From Halomonas faecis (GTDB lineage Bacteria; Pseudomonadota; Gammaproteobacteria; Pseudomonadales; Halomonadaceae), in NCBI RefSeq assembly GCF_010993975.1, contig NZ_JAACZO010000043.1, positions 1-64,000 of the forward strand: 64,000 bases of DNA, read 5' to 3'. The translations under genes and the position numbers were made by a program. Numbering within the stretch: the stretch's first letter is position 1; each line of letters opens with the position of its first letter. The notes beneath the pieces were generated by a model, which was not told the DNA's origin, ran no database searches, and saw only the letters and a list, made by a program, of their open reading frames with translations. Shown one piece after another: positions 52,860-63,264 of the stretch.

Positions 52860-53150
52860 ATGGCAGAGCAAGACAAGCAGGCCTCCGAGACGCGCGCCGA
52901 GGCGTCGGCCGACACCGACTTCGCAGCGACCGTGGCGCGTCTCGAGCGCCTCGTGGAACGGTTGGAAGGCGGCGAACTGTCGCTGGAAGGGGCGCTTTCC
53001 GCCTTCGAGGAGGGCGTGAGGCTGACCCGCGATGCCCAGCGTCGACTGGACGAGGCCGAATTGCGCGTACGTACCCTGACCGAGCGCGGCGATGGCAGCG
53101 TCGATCTCCAGCCGTTCGCCGATCCGACGGAGGATGAGGGTGAACGCTGA
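52860..53150 (+). CDS. xseB: Exodeoxyribonuclease VII small subunit
   Basis: XseB joins XseA in exonuclease VII. The 96-residue helical protein has FAATVARLERLVERLEGGEL and SLEGALSAFEEGVRLTRDAQ, then LDEAELRV. The start may be ATG 52860 or ATG 52836 (eight more residues). A TATACT at 52807-52812 is a possible -10 without a clear -35. It overlaps ispA by 11 bp and heads xseB-ispA-dxs, the conserved isoprenoid operon. Confidence 0.92.
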   Translation: MAEQDKQASETRAEASADTDFAATVARLERLVERLEGGELSLEGALSAFEEGVRLTRDAQRRLDEAELRVRTLTERGDGSVDLQPFADPTEDEGER

Positions 53151-54024
53151 CTCACTGACTGCACGCCTGGCCGCCGATCGTGCGCGGGTCGACGCCTACC
53201 TGGCGGGACTGTTCGAGTCGCGCCGGGCGACGGCACCGCGTCTCGAGGCGGCCATGCGCCACGGCGTGCTGGTCGGCGGTAAGCGGTTGCGTCCGGTGCT
53301 GGTCTACCTCTCGGGCCGCGCGCTGGGTGCCGACGATGCGGTGCTGGATGCGCCGGCCGCCGCCGTGGAGCTGATCCACGCTTACTCGCTGGTGCATGAT
53401 GACCTGCCCGCCATGGATGACGACGATCTGCGTCGCGGCCAGCCCACGGTGCACAAGGTCTATGACGAGGCGACGGCGATACTCGCCGGTGATGCCCTGC
53501 AGTGCCTGGCCTTCGAGGTGTTGGCCGGCAGCCCGCATCGGCGCTTGCCGGCCCAGATGCGCACCCTGGCCGAAGCCGCTGGTCGCGATGGCATGGTGGG
53601 CGGTCAGGCGCTGGACCTCGCCGCGGTGGGCGGCCACCCTGACGTCGAGACGCTGGCTCGCGTGCACGCTCACAAGACCGGGGCCCTGATCGGCGCTGCC
53701 GTGCGTCTGGGGGCGCTGGCCGCCGTGGACGAAACGGACCCGCGGGTGGCGGCATTGTCGCACTACGCCGCCGCCATCGGCCTGGCCTTCCAGATCCATG
53801 ACGACGTGCTCGACGTGGCCGGCGACACCGGCACTCTGGGCAAGGCCTCCGGTGCCGATGCGGCGCGCGACAAGCCCACCTATCCGGCCCTGCTGGGGCT
53901 GGAGGGCGCGCGCCGGCGGGCTGGCGAACTGGTCGACGAGGCCGTTGCCGCACTCGCGCCGCTGGGTGATGCCGCGGCGCCGTTGGCCGAACTGGCCCGT
54001 TACATGATCGAACGTGACCACTGA
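53140..54024 (+). CDS. ispA: Farnesyl diphosphate synthase
   Basis: IspA condenses isopentenyl diphosphate with allylic diphosphates to farnesyl diphosphate. The 294-residue protein has the first Asp-rich motif at 87 (DDLPAMDDDDLRRG), GGKRLRPVLVY, the second Asp-rich motif in AFQIHDDVLDVAGD and the KPTYPALLG block. I chose GTG 53140 because GGAGG is 7 bp upstream; an ATG at 53134 abuts that ribosome site. It lies 15 bp before dxs. Confidence 0.95.
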   Translation: MNADSLTARLAADRARVDAYLAGLFESRRATAPRLEAAMRHGVLVGGKRLRPVLVYLSGRALGADDAVLDAPAAAVELIHAYSLVHDDLPAMDDDDLRRGQPTVHKVYDEATAILAGDALQCLAFEVLAGSPHRRLPAQMRTLAEAAGRDGMVGGQALDLAAVGGHPDVETLARVHAHKTGALIGAAVRLGALAAVDETDPRVAALSHYAAAIGLAFQIHDDVLDVAGDTGTLGKASGADAARDKPTYPALLGLEGARRRAGELVDEAVAALAPLGDAAAPLAELARYMIERDH

Positions 54025-54039
54025 CACCACAGGGCACCC

Positions 54040-55992
54040 ATGAAGCTCTACGACGACATTCCCGCCGAGCGCCCGTACACGCCGCTGCTCGATACCCTGG
54101 ACACGCCATCGGCGTTGCGGGCGATGAACACGGCCCAGCTCGCGCAGGTGGCCGACGAGCTTCGCGCCTACCTGCTGTACAGCGTGGGGGTCTCCGGCGG
54201 TCACTTCGGCGCCGGCCTGGGCGTGGTCGAACTCACCGTCGCCCTGCACCACGCGCTGGAAACGCCCCACGACCGCCTGGTGTGGGACGTGGGGCACCAG
54301 GCCTACCCGCACAAGATCCTCACCGGACGCCGCGAGGAGATGACCACCATTCGCCAGCATGGCGGCCTGGCGGCCTTTCCGCGGCGCGCCGAGTCGGAGT
54401 ACGACACCTTCGGCGTGGGGCACTCCAGCACTTCGCTCTCCGCGGCGCTGGGCATGGCCCTGGCGGCCCGCACGGTCGGCAAGAAACGCCGCGTGTGCGC
54501 GGTGATCGGCGACGGCGCGCTCACCGCCGGCATGGCCTTCGAGGCGCTTGCCCATGCTGGCCACGTCGATGCCAACCTGCTGGTGGTGCTCAACGACAAC
54601 GAGATGTCGATCTCCGAGAACGTCGGCGGCATTGCCAGCTATCTGGCCAACATCCTCTCCAGCAAGCCTTATCTCGCCATGCGCGAAGAGAGCAAGAAGG
54701 TGCTGGCCCACCTGCCCGGTGCCCTGGAGCTGGCGCGGCGCACCGAAGAGCACATGAAGGGGATGGTCAGCCCGGCCACGCTCTTCGAGGAGATGGGCTT
54801 CAACTACATCGGGCCCATCGATGGCCACGACCTGCCGACCTTGGCCCAGACGCTGCGCAACATCCGCGACCTGGATGGGCCGCAGTTCCTGCACGTCAAG
54901 ACCTGCAAGGGCCGCGGCTTCCTGCCCGCCGAGGCCGATCCCATCGGCTACCACGCCATCACCAAGCTGGAGAAGAACGGCGACACGCCACCGCCGCTCA
55001 AGCCGGCGGCACCCAAGCCCAAGCCGAAGAAGTATTGCAACGTCTTCGGCGACTGGCTGTGCGACATGGCCGCGGCCGATGCCCGGCTGATCGGCATCAC
55101 CCCGGCGATGCGCGAGGGCTCCGACCTGGTGCGCTTCTCCCGGGAGTATCCGGAGCGCTACTTCGATGTGGCCATCGCCGAGCAGCACGCGGTGACGCTC
55201 GCCGCCGGCATGGCCTGCGAGGCGATGAAGCCGGTGGTAGCGATCTATTCCACCTTCCTGCAGCGCGGCTACGACCAGCTGATCCACGACGTGGCGGTAC
55301 AGGGGCTCGACGTCACCTTCGCTCTCGACCGCGCTGGTCTGGTCGGCGAGGATGGCCCCACCCACCATGGCGCCCTGGACCTCAGTTACCTGCGCTGCGT
55401 GCCGGGAATGGTGGTGCTGGCGCCGGCCGACGAAGCGGAGTGCCGTGGCATGCTCAGCGCTGCCTATCACCACCCGGGACCGGCGGCGGTGCGCTACCCA
55501 CGCGGTACCGGGCCGGGGGTGGCGATTCCCGATCACCTGGAGGCACTGCCCATCGGTTGCGCCGAGTGGCGGCGCGAGGCCGGTACGCAGGCCCCGCGGG
55601 TGGCGCTGCTCGCCTTCGGCAGCCTCAACGGCCCGTCTGCCGAGGTCGCCGAGCGTCTCGATGCCAGCCATGTCAACATGCGCTCGGTGAAACCCCTCGA
55701 CCGCCAGGCCGTGCTCGCTGCCGCCGCCGATCACGACCTGCTGGTAACGCTGGAGGAAAACGTGGTGGCTGGCGGGGCCGGCAGTGCGGTGGGCGAGCTG
55801 CTGGCCGCCGAGGGGGTGCAGGTGCCGTTGCTGCATATCGGTTTGCCCGACGCCTTCGTCGAGCACGGCAAACCGGCCGAGTTGCTCACCGACTGCGGCC
55901 TCGACGCCAATGGCATCGAGGTGACGATTCGTCGGCGGTTGGGTGCCGGTGACGTGAAAGAGCGCGACACGGGGAGACGGACGACATGTTGA
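54040..55992 (+). CDS. dxs: 1-deoxy-D-xylulose-5-phosphate synthase
   Basis: Dxs condenses pyruvate and glyceraldehyde-3-phosphate with thiamine diphosphate, the entry to the MEP isoprenoid pathway and to thiamine and pyridoxal. The 650-residue protein has [37 protein letters not shown], the TPP motif [14 protein letters not shown], and the transketolase-type second half with [17 protein letters not shown] and [19 protein letters not shown]. It overlaps the djlA-like gene by 7 bp. Confidence 0.96.
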   Translation: MKLYDDIPAERPYTPLLDTLDTPSALRAMNTAQLAQVADELRAYLLYSVGVSGGHFGAGLGVVELTVALHHALETPHDRLVWDVGHQAYPHKILTGRREEMTTIRQHGGLAAFPRRAESEYDTFGVGHSSTSLSAALGMALAARTVGKKRRVCAVIGDGALTAGMAFEALAHAGHVDANLLVVLNDNEMSISENVGGIASYLANILSSKPYLAMREESKKVLAHLPGALELARRTEEHMKGMVSPATLFEEMGFNYIGPIDGHDLPTLAQTLRNIRDLDGPQFLHVKTCKGRGFLPAEADPIGYHAITKLEKNGDTPPPLKPAAPKPKPKKYCNVFGDWLCDMAAADARLIGITPAMREGSDLVRFSREYPERYFDVAIAEQHAVTLAAGMACEAMKPVVAIYSTFLQRGYDQLIHDVAVQGLDVTFALDRAGLVGEDGPTHHGALDLSYLRCVPGMVVLAPADEAECRGMLSAAYHHPGPAAVRYPRGTGPGVAIPDHLEALPIGCAEWRREAGTQAPRVALLAFGSLNGPSAEVAERLDASHVNMRSVKPLDRQAVLAAAADHDLLVTLEENVVAGGAGSAVGELLAAEGVQVPLLHIGLPDAFVEHGKPAELLTDCGLDANGIEVTIRRRLGAGDVKERDTGRRTTC

Positions 55993-56744
55993 TGGCCATG
56001 CTGATCGGTGCCTTCGTGGGCTTTTGGATAGGCGGTCCGCTGGGCTTGCTGGTGGGCGGTGGGTTGGGTTACTGGCTCGCCCAGCGCCTACGGCGCAGCG
56101 CCCTGGGCCGTCTGGCCGAAGCTCAGGCGCAGTTTCTGGAATCGACCTTTGCGGTCATGGGCTGCCTGTGCAAGGCCGATGGTCAGGTCACCGAGGATGA
56201 ACTGGATGCATCGCGCCAGCTGTGGGATCGCCTGCGCTTGAACGAGGCCCAGCGCGCCAAGGCTCGGGCCGACTTCACCCGCGGCAAGTCGGCGGACTTC
56301 GACCTGGAGGCGGAGCTGGCCAAGGTCCGGGGTATCGTGGGCAGCCAGCCGGCCATGCGCCAGGTGTTCCTGCAGGTCCAGTTGGCGGCAGTCGCTGCCG
56401 ACGGGCAACTGCATCCCGCCGAGCACGACATGCTGATGCGGGTGGTGCGCGGGTTGGGCTGCTCGGAGGCCGAGGTCGCCCAGATCGAGGCCATGCTGCA
56501 TGGCGCCGCCGAGTCGGCGAGCGACCAGGCGACGTCCCTCGACGAGGCTTATCGGGTGCTGGGGGTCGAGGAAGACGCGAGCGACTCCGAACTCAAGAAA
56601 GCCTACCGCCGCCTGATGAGCCAGAATCATCCCGACAAGCTCGCCGCCAAGGGCCTGCCGGAGAGCATGCGCGAGGTCGCTCAGCAGCGTACCAGCGAGA
56701 TTGCCAATGCCTACGAGCGCATCCGCAAGGCGCGCGCGGCCTGA
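55986..56744 (+). CDS. djlA: Membrane-anchored DnaJ-type co-chaperone (DjlA)
   Basis: A 252-residue DjlA-like protein. An N-terminal Gly-rich membrane segment (about 3-30, [20 protein letters not shown]), a TerB-like helical domain (about 45-165) with acidic metal-type sites ([16 protein letters not shown] and [16 protein letters not shown]), and a C-terminal J domain (about 183-250) with the HPD motif in NHPDKLA are visible. It would recruit DnaK to the inner membrane. It follows dxs with overlap. GCGGCC/GGCCGC arms at 56736-56759 may form a weak terminator shared with the converging gene. Confidence 0.9.
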   Translation: MLMAMLIGAFVGFWIGGPLGLLVGGGLGYWLAQRLRRSALGRLAEAQAQFLESTFAVMGCLCKADGQVTEDELDASRQLWDRLRLNEAQRAKARADFTRGKSADFDLEAELAKVRGIVGSQPAMRQVFLQVQLAAVAADGQLHPAEHDMLMRVVRGLGCSEAEVAQIEAMLHGAAESASDQATSLDEAYRVLGVEEDASDSELKKAYRRLMSQNHPDKLAAKGLPESMREVAQQRTSEIANAYERIRKARAA

Positions 56745-56759
56745 GGGCATCCTGGCCGC

Positions 56760-57431
56760 TCAAGCGGTGTGGGGCAGCACCGCGGTGTACACCGCAAAGT
56801 AGTGGAAAGCGCTGCCGCCGAGGACGAACAGGTGCCAGATGGCGTGGTGAAAGGGGATCGCGCGAACGGCATAGAAGATCGTGCCGAGGGTGTAGGTGAT
56901 GCCGCCGGCGACGAGCAGCGCAATGCCGGTTGCCGAGAGGCTGACCGCCATCTCGCCGCTGGCGAAGACGATCAGCCAGCCCATCACCAGGTAGATGGTG
57001 ATGCGCAGGGCGGTGAAGCGGTGGGGCCAGCAGAGCTTGCAGGCGATGCCGCCCACTGCCAGGCCCCAGACGATGGCGAACAGGGTCCAGCCCGTCGCGC
57101 CGCGCATGTTGACCAGCAGGAAAGGGGTATAGGTGCCGGCGATCAGCAGGTAGATGGCGCAGTGGTCGAAGAGTTGGAACAGGTGCTTCAGTCGGGGATG
57201 GCGGAAAGCGTGGTAGAGGGCCGAAGCGGTATAGAGCAGGACCAGGCTGGCGCCATAGAGGCTGATGCCGACCAGCTTCCACGGATCGACATCGGCGGAC
57301 AGGCCGACCAGTACCAATAGAACCACGACCCCCGCGAGGCTGAGGCCGGCTCCGATCCCGTGACTGACGCTGTGCAGCAACTCTTCCATCCGCGAGAAGT
57401 CGTGCCCTGCCGCTCTGTCGCGCTTGTCCAT
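56760..57431 (-). CDS. Hemolysin III / PAQR-family membrane protein
   Basis: A 223-residue protein with seven predicted membrane segments. Family residues are HSVSHGIGAGLSLAGVVVLL (first His and Ser), LYTASALYHAF, FDHCAIYLLIAGTYTPFLLV (Asp, His) and FHHAIWHLFVLGGSAFHYFA (C-terminal His pair), the metal site of the PAQR/HlyIII hydrolase-like fold. The role is unclear; the hemolysin name is historical. It converges with djlA and stands alone. Confidence 0.9.
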   Translation of the reverse strand: MDKRDRAAGHDFSRMEELLHSVSHGIGAGLSLAGVVVLLVLVGLSADVDPWKLVGISLYGASLVLLYTASALYHAFRHPRLKHLFQLFDHCAIYLLIAGTYTPFLLVNMRGATGWTLFAIVWGLAVGGIACKLCWPHRFTALRITIYLVMGWLIVFASGEMAVSLSATGIALLVAGGITYTLGTIFYAVRAIPFHHAIWHLFVLGGSAFHYFAVYTAVLPHTA

Positions 57432-57530
57432 GTCCGAGATCCCGTGGCCGTCGTGTCGAAACGTGCGTCGTTACACGCCCATTCTAGAATGGGACAGACG
57501 AAGCCGATAACGGTTCGTATCGGTTGCGGT

Positions 57531-58166
57531 TCAGGGCTTGCGCTCGATGTCCACGTCACTGGCCTGGGTGAAATCGCCCAGCGCCATCATGTGGCCGAGC
57601 TTGCCGGCCTTGGTGGAGAGGTAGTGCTCATTGTGCGGGTTGAGACCGGTGGTCAGCGAAACCCGTTCGGTGACGTTGACGCCGGCTTCGGTGAGTGCGG
57701 CGACCTTGCGCGGGTTGTTGGTCATTAGCCGCAGGGCGGCGACGCCCAGGTGCTCGAGCATCGGCACGCAGAGATCGTAGCGGCGCAGGTCGGCGCCGAA
57801 GCCGAGACGCTCGTTGGCCTCCACGGTGTCGGCGCCCTGGTCCTGCAGGTGGTAGGCGCGGATCTTGTTGAGCAATCCGATGCCGCGCCCCTCCTGGCGC
57901 AGATAGAGCAGCACGCCGCGCCCCTCGTCGGCGATGCGCTTCAGCGCTTCCTGCAGCTGGTAGCCGCAGTCGCAGCGCATGGAGAACAGCGCATCGCCGG
58001 TCAGGCATTCGGAGTGCACTCGCCCCAGCACCGGCTCGCCATCGGCCACGTCGCCCAGCGTCAGAGCGATATGATCCTTGCCGGTGGCCTCGTCCTCGAA
58101 GCCGTGCATGGTGAAAGTGGCCCAGGGAGTGGGCAGCCGGGAGGCGGCGATGAATCGAATCGTCAC
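57531..58166 (-). CDS. ribA: GTP cyclohydrolase II
   Basis: RibA opens GTP in the first step of riboflavin synthesis. The 211-residue protein has zinc ligands C54, C65 and C67 ([20 protein letters not shown]), [15 protein letters not shown] as GTP/catalytic loop and [17 protein letters not shown] 58166 is the start because GAGG lies 6 bp upstream and it gives the usual length; an ATG at 58190 is less likely. It is a stand-alone RibA, not a RibBA fusion. The 170-bp gap to hemE holds the divergent promoters, not resolved here. Confidence 0.95.
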   Translation of the reverse strand: MTIRFIAASRLPTPWATFTMHGFEDEATGKDHIALTLGDVADGEPVLGRVHSECLTGDALFSMRCDCGYQLQEALKRIADEGRGVLLYLRQEGRGIGLLNKIRAYHLQDQGADTVEANERLGFGADLRRYDLCVPMLEHLGVAALRLMTNNPRKVAALTEAGVNVTERVSLTTGLNPHNEHYLSTKAGKLGHMMALGDFTQASDVDIERKP

Positions 58167-58336
58167 GGGGTACCTCGGGTGAAAGACCACGGCGCTGCCG
58201 GAAACAGACCCGCCATTCTAGCAGGAACGCCGTTTGGGCTCACGGTCCGTGGTGAGCGCCGACCTTGGCCTCGGTCAAGCCGCGGGCCGAACGATGCGCT
58301 ACAATATCGCGACATTTCCTGTGGATGACTGCCTGC

Positions 58337-59419
58337 ATGGAACTCAAGAACGACCGCTTTCTACGCGCCCTGGCGCGCGAACCCGTCGACCGTACGCCGG
58401 TCTGGATGATGCGTCAGGCCGGCCGTTACCTGCCGGAGTATCGCGCGACCCGCGCCGAGGCCGGCAGTTTCATGGACCTGTGCCGCAATCAGGACTTGGC
58501 CTGTGAGGTCACCCTACAGCCGCTGGAGCGCTACCCGCTGGATGCGGCGATCCTGTTTTCGGACATCCTCACCATTCCGGATGCCATGGGGCTGGGACTC
58601 TATTTCGAGACCGGCGAGGGACCGAAGTTCCGCAAGCCGGTGCGCAGCGCCCAGGACGTGGCGGCACTCGCCGCGCCCGATGCCGAGCGCGACCTGGACT
58701 ACGTGATGCGCGCCGTGTCGACCATTCGCCGGGAACTCAACGGCCGCGTACCGCTGATCGGTTTTTCCGGCAGCCCCTGGACGCTAGCCACCTACATGGT
58801 CGAGGGCGCCTCGAGCAAGGATTTCCGTCACGTCAAGACCATGCTCTACGACATGCCGAGCGTGATGCACGAGCTGCTCGACACCCTGGCGGCGGCGGTC
58901 ACCGATTACCTCAACGCCCAGATTCGTGCCGGCGCCCAGGCCGTGCAGATCTTCGATACCTGGGGCGGTGCGCTCTCCACGCCGGCCTACCTGGAATTCT
59001 CGCTGCGCTACATGGAGCAGATCGTCGCCGGGTTGATCCGCCAGCATGACGGGCGCCGGGTTCCGGTGATCCTGTTCACCAAGAACGGCGGTCAGTGGCT
59101 GGAGGACATCGCTCTGGCGGGGCCCGACGCCGTGGGCCTGGACTGGAGCACCGAGCTCTCCGATGCCCGCGCACGGGTGGGTCACAAGGTCGCATTGCAG
59201 GGCAACCTCGACCCCAACGTGCTGTTCGCCCGCCCGGCGGCCATTCGTGCCGAGGTGGCGCGCATCCTCGACAGTTACGGTCATGGGCCGGGCCACGTTT
59301 TCAACCTGGGTCACGGCATCAATCAGTTCACCGACCCCGATCGGGTCACCGCCTTCATGGAGGCGCTGCACGAGCTGAGTCCGCGCTATCACCGCTCCAT
59401 CGAGCATGCCAGCGTCTAG
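58337..59419 (+). CDS. hemE: Uroporphyrinogen decarboxylase
   Basis: HemE decarboxylates uroporphyrinogen III to coproporphyrinogen III in heme synthesis. The 360-residue protein starts with [20 protein letters not shown] followed by [12 protein letters not shown], with catalytic Arg and Asp sites in [48 protein letters not shown] and FNLGHGI. The ATG at 58337 begins the conserved region. It overlaps the VanZ-like gene by 14 bp. Confidence 0.96.
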   Translation: MELKNDRFLRALAREPVDRTPVWMMRQAGRYLPEYRATRAEAGSFMDLCRNQDLACEVTLQPLERYPLDAAILFSDILTIPDAMGLGLYFETGEGPKFRKPVRSAQDVAALAAPDAERDLDYVMRAVSTIRRELNGRVPLIGFSGSPWTLATYMVEGASSKDFRHVKTMLYDMPSVMHELLDTLAAAVTDYLNAQIRAGAQAVQIFDTWGGALSTPAYLEFSLRYMEQIVAGLIRQHDGRRVPVILFTKNGGQWLEDIALAGPDAVGLDWSTELSDARARVGHKVALQGNLDPNVLFARPAAIRAEVARILDSYGHGPGHVFNLGHGINQFTDPDRVTAFMEALHELSPRYHRSIEHASV

Positions 59420-59792
59420 GCCTCGCTGGCTGGTGGTCTGGCATGACCGGCGCCGCCTGTGGGCGGCGCTGGCCATGCTGGCAGCCTTCACCATCGCGCT
59501 GGGCAGTCTGACGCCGGGCAACGAGATGCCCAGTCGCCTGCCCTGGGACAAGCTCAATCACTTCCTCGGCTATGCCGGTCTGGCAGGGCTCGTCGGGCTG
59601 GCCGGCCTGCGTCTGTCACTGGCCTTCGTCGTCACCCTGCTGTACGGCGCTGTCATCGAAGTCGCTCAGCTCGCCGTGCCGGGGCGTAGCGGTGGCGACC
59701 CGGCCGACCTCCTCGCCAATGCCATCGGGGCAGGTGCCGCGATACTGCTGTTGTCCGCACTTCGGCGCGGTTCGAGACTCGACGACCGCTAG
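59406..59792 (+). CDS. VanZ-like membrane protein
   Basis: A 128-residue protein with about four hydrophobic segments and the VanZ-like motifs [15 protein letters not shown] and [28 protein letters not shown]. VanZ relatives affect glycopeptide sensitivity or cell-envelope composition; the function of proteobacterial members is not known. It overlaps hemE and ends at a terminator, so it is the last gene of that unit. Confidence 0.85.
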   Translation: MPASRPRWLVVWHDRRRLWAALAMLAAFTIALGSLTPGNEMPSRLPWDKLNHFLGYAGLAGLVGLAGLRLSLAFVVTLLYGAVIEVAQLAVPGRSGGDPADLLANAIGAGAAILLLSALRRGSRLDDR

Positions 59793-59813
59793 ACGTCGTC
59801 ACGCCATGCCCTG

Positions 59814-59842
59814 GCCCCCGCCACTCCTTGGTGGGGGCTTTC
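59814..59842 (+). terminator. Terminator of hemE-vanZ
   Basis: GCCCCCGCCA (59814-59823) and TGGTGGGGGC (59829-59838) pair over 10 bp with one G-U around a 5-nt loop, followed by TTTCG. It lies 22 bp after the VanZ stop and just before the converging ppiA stop. Confidence 0.8.
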
Positions 59843-59855
59843 GTATGGGTGGCGG

Positions 59856-60428
59856 TCAGTGGATCTCGGCGCTCTCGATCACCACCGGGTCTTCCGGCAC
59901 GTCCTGGAAGGGACCGCGGCTGCCGGTGGGCACCTGGGCGATGGCATCGACCACGTCCATGCCCTCGATCACGCGACCGAACACGGCATAGCCCCAGGTC
60001 TGACCGGAATCCTTGCTCTGGTGGTCGAGGAAATCGTTGTCGGCCAGGTTGATGAAGAACTGGGCGGTGGCGGAGTGCGGGTCGCCGGTACGCGCCATGG
60101 CCAGGGTGCCGCGCTCGTTGGACAAGCCGTTGTCGGCCTCGTTGGGCACCGGGTCGCGGGTCGACTTCTGGCGGAGATCCCGGTCGAAGCCTCCGCCCTG
60201 GATCATGAAGCCGTCGATTACGCGGTGGAAGAGCGTGCCCTCGTAGTGGCCTTCCTGCACGTAGGTGAGGAAATTGTTGACGCTCTGCGGGGCCTGCTCC
60301 TGGAACAGCTCGATGGCGATCTCGCCGTGGCTGGTGTGCAGGGTGAGGTCGGCATCGTCGCTGGCGGCCGAGGCGGTCAGCGGCAGGGCGGCAGCCATGA
60401 GCAGGGGCAGTAGGGTTCGTTTCAGCAC
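59856..60428 (-). CDS. ppiA: Periplasmic cyclophilin-type peptidyl-prolyl isomerase
   Basis: A 190-residue cyclophilin with a signal peptide ([16 protein letters not shown], cleaved near 22). [59 protein letters not shown] and [12 protein letters not shown] are the active-site strands. It catalyses proline isomerisation in periplasmic proteins. The start is GTG, with AAGGAG 9 bp upstream. It is divergent from ccmF. Confidence 0.92.
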   Translation of the reverse strand: MLKRTLLPLLMAAALPLTASAASDDADLTLHTSHGEIAIELFQEQAPQSVNNFLTYVQEGHYEGTLFHRVIDGFMIQGGGFDRDLRQKSTRDPVPNEADNGLSNERGTLAMARTGDPHSATAQFFINLADNDFLDHQSKDSGQTWGYAVFGRVIEGMDVVDAIAQVPTGSRGPFQDVPEDPVVIESAEIH

Positions 60429-60537
60429 GTCCAGGGCTCCTTGCGGTGGGGAGGTGTCAGCTTACGGGTTGGAGGTCGGCTTGTCAGTCGCTGGAGTGCC
60501 CGGCGTTCGGGGACCTTTGCGGGTCGGGACGGATACT

Positions 60538-60551
60538 TTGACTTGGGTCAC
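60538..60551. promoter_or_regulatory. Weak FNR/CRP-like half-site pair upstream of ccmF
   Basis: TTGAC-N4-GTCAC resembles an FNR/Anr box (TTGAT-N4-ATCAA) with two to three changes. It lies 174 bp before ccmF. The 296-bp gap 60429-60724 holds no gene or clear promoter that I can see. This site may be chance. Confidence 0.25.
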
Positions 60552-60724
60552 AAGGGGCGGGTGGAAAGTGGTATCCAGTATGGATTTTATCGCTCGTTCG
60601 CCGGACCATCACGGCATGTCGGTCGAGTCGTCGCTCAATCCGGCGACACTCGCCCCCTATTCCGACCCGATACGACCGGTCGTGGCGCCCGTCGGCGCCG
60701 ACGTCGGCAGGAGGTGGTCCATCC

Positions 60725-62722
60725 ATGGTGGCGGAGCTCGGTAACTTTGCCCTGATCCTGGCGCTGTGCCTGGCGGTGATCCAGGGTGTGCTGCCCCTGC
60801 TGGGCGCCCATTACGGTGAGGCGCGATTGATGCGCTCGGGGCGCTTCCTGGCCACTGGCCAGTTCGTCTTCCTGGCCTTCAGCTATGCGCTGCTGACCTG
60901 GGCGTTCGTGGTCAGCGACTTCTCCGTGCGCTACGTAGCGAGCCATTCGAGCCTCTCGCAGCCGCTGCTCTATCGCGTCACGGCAGTGTGGGGCGGTCAC
61001 GAAGGCTCGATGCTGCTGTGGGCGCTGATCCTGGGCGGCTGGGGCCTGGCCGTGGCGATCTTCAGCCGCACGCTGCCGCGCGAGATGCTGGCCCGGGTGC
61101 TGGGCGTGATGGGGCTGATATCGGTGGGCTTCATCGCCTTCACGGTGTTCACCTCCAATCCCTTCGAGCGCATCGTGCCGGGGCCGTCCGATGGCCGCGG
61201 CATGAATCCGCTGCTGCAGGATCCGGGCATGATCCTGCATCCGCCGCTGCTCTACATGGGCTACGTGGGTACGGCCGTGGTGTTCGCCCTGGCCATCGCC
61301 GCGCTGCTCGGTGGTCGCCTCGACGCTGCCTGGGCGCGCTGGTCGCGGCCCTGGACCACCGTGGCCTGGGTGTTCCTGACGCTGGGCATCGCCGTGGGCG
61401 CCTGGTGGGCCTATTACGAGCTGGGCTGGGGCGGCTGGTGGTTCTGGGATCCGGTGGAGAACGCCTCCTTCCTGCCCTGGTTGACCGCCACGGCGCTGAT
61501 CCACTCCCTGGCGGTGACCGAGAAGCGCGGCGGTTTCAAGGTATGGACGCTGATGCTGGCGATCATCACGTTCGCGCTCACCGTGCTCGGCACCTTCATC
61601 GTGCGCTCCGGGGTGATCACCTCGGTGCATGCCTTCGCCACCGATCCGCAGCGCGGCGTCTTCCTGCTCGGCCTGCTGGCGTTGACCCTGCTGGGCGCCC
61701 TGTCGCTGTACGCCTGGCGAGCACCCAAGGTGGGTCTGGGCGGTGCCTTCGGTGCCTACTCGCGGGAGTCGTTGCTGCTGGCCAATAACGTGCTGCTGAC
61801 GGTGGCCTGCGCGGCGGTGTTCATCGGCACGCTCTATCCGCTGGTGCTCAGCGCCCTGGGGCTGGGCAAGATATCGGTGGGCCCGCCCTTCTTCGATACC
61901 GTCTTCGCGCCGCTGATGCTGCCGCTGCTACTGCTGGTCGGCCTCGGCCCCACGGTGGCCTAGAAGCGGGCGAGCCCCGCGGCGACCCTGCGCGAGCTGC
62001 GCGGCGTTGCCGTCGTCAGCATCGTGGTCGGCGGCCTGTGGCCGCTGGCGGCGGGCGCCTGGCGACCGCTCACCGCGCTGTCGCTGATGCTGGCGACCTG
62101 GATCGTGCTGACGGCCGGCAAGGATATCCATCGCCGCCTGGGTAGCCGCCGCCAGCCGCTCGCCACGCGTCTCCGGCGGGTGCTGCGGCCCTCGTTCATC
62201 GGCATGCACCTGGCCCACGTGGGGTTGGCGCTGGTGGTGGTGGCCATCGCCATGGTCAAGACCTACGAAGTGGAACGCGACGTGCGCCTGGCGCCCGGTC
62301 AAAGCGCCACGGTGGCGGGCTACGACTTCCGCATGGATAGCGTCTCCATCGTGGAGGGCCCCAACTACGAGGCCGATCAGGCGACTCTCGAGGTGACGCG
62401 CGACGGTCGGCCGGTGGCGACCCTCGTTCCCCAGCGGCGCTACTACGATACCCAGCCCGACATGCCCATGAATCAGGCGTCGCTGCATCGGGCCCCGACT
62501 CGCGACGTCTATGTCTCGCTCGGCGAGCGGCTGGAAGGCGATGCCTGGAGCCTGCGGCTCTACTACAAGCCCTACATGTTCTGGATGTGGTCCGGCGCGC
62601 TGATGCTCGCCCTGGGTGGCCTGCTGGCCGCGGCGGACAAGCGCTACCGTCTGCGCCAGCGCCGCAAGGCGGCGGTGCGGCCATCGGGCGCTATCATCCG
62701 GGAAGAAGGAGTCGGCACATGA
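60725..62722 (+). pseudogene. ccmF: Cytochrome c heme lyase subunit CcmF, interrupted by an in-frame TAG
   Basis: CcmF attaches heme to apocytochrome c with CcmH. Codons 1-412 encode the first part, including the WWD domain (GGWWFWDPVENASFLPW), HPPLLYMGYVG and VRSGVITSVHAFA. At 61961-61963 the frame meets TAG, then continues unbroken to 62722 with normal CcmF sequence (KRASPAATLRELRG, then RPSFIGMHLAHVGLALVVVA, YYDTQPDMPMN, YYKPYMFWMWSGALMLALGG). Homologs usually have Trp before Lys-Arg here, so TGG to TAG is the likely change. The full frame would be 665 codons, near the family size. GGAGG precedes the ATG. The ATGA overlap with ccmG is intact. Confidence 0.9.
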
Positions 62723-63264
62723 GATGGCGAATCCTCGTGCCCCTGGTGGCCGTGCTCGCTCTGCTGGGCGTGCTGCTGGTCGGCCTGGGCCTCAACAGCC
62801 GCGAACTGCCCTCGCCGTTGGTAGGGCAGCCGGCCCCCGCCTTCTCGCTCACGGCACTGGAAGATCCGGAAACGCGGCTCACCGAGGTGGATTTCACCGG
62901 TGAGGTGGCGCTGGTCAACGTCTGGGCCACCTGGTGCAGTACCTGCCGGGCCGAGAAGCCGCTGCTCATGGCGTTGGCGGAAGAGGGCATCCCCATCCAC
63001 GGCATCAACTACCGCGACGAGCGTGCGGCGGCGCTGCGCTACCTCGAGATCAGTGATGATCCGTACCGTACCATCGCCTACGACCCCGACGGCGATGTCG
63101 GCATGGAGTGGGGCGTCTATGCCACGCCGGAGACCTATCTGCTCGATGCCGAGGGAGTGATTCGCTACAAGCGTACCGGGCCACTGAGTCGCGAGCTGAT
63201 TCGCGAGGAAGTGTTGCCGCTGATCGACGAGCTGCGCGCCGAGCAGCGGGAGGCCTCGTCATGA
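62719..63264 (+). CDS. ccmG: Thiol:disulfide interchange protein CcmG/DsbE
   Basis: CcmG is a membrane-anchored periplasmic thioredoxin that reduces apocytochrome c or CcmH. The 181-residue protein has an N-terminal helix (ILVPLVAVLALLGVLLVGLG), the active site C73-S-T-C76 (NVWATWCSTCRAEKP), GINYRDERAAAL, and cis-Pro in YATPETYLLD. It overlaps ccmF and ccmH through ATGA junctions. Confidence 0.94.
   Translation: MRWRILVPLVAVLALLGVLLVGLGLNSRELPSPLVGQPAPAFSLTALEDPETRLTEVDFTGEVALVNVWATWCSTCRAEKPLLMALAEEGIPIHGINYRDERAAALRYLEISDDPYRTIAYDPDGDVGMEWGVYATPETYLLDAEGVIRYKRTGPLSRELIREEVLPLIDELRAEQREASS

Noticed and set aside
53152-55866. Open frame of 904 codons antisense to ispA and dxs
   Set aside because: Both genes on the plus strand are certain. 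The antisense frame is a GC-bias artefact with no recognisable domain.
62024-62722. Separate gene start (GTG at 62024) for the second part of ccmF
   Set aside because: There is no ribosome site, and sequence upstream of 62024 in the same frame is already CcmF-like, so this is the continuation of one interrupted gene.
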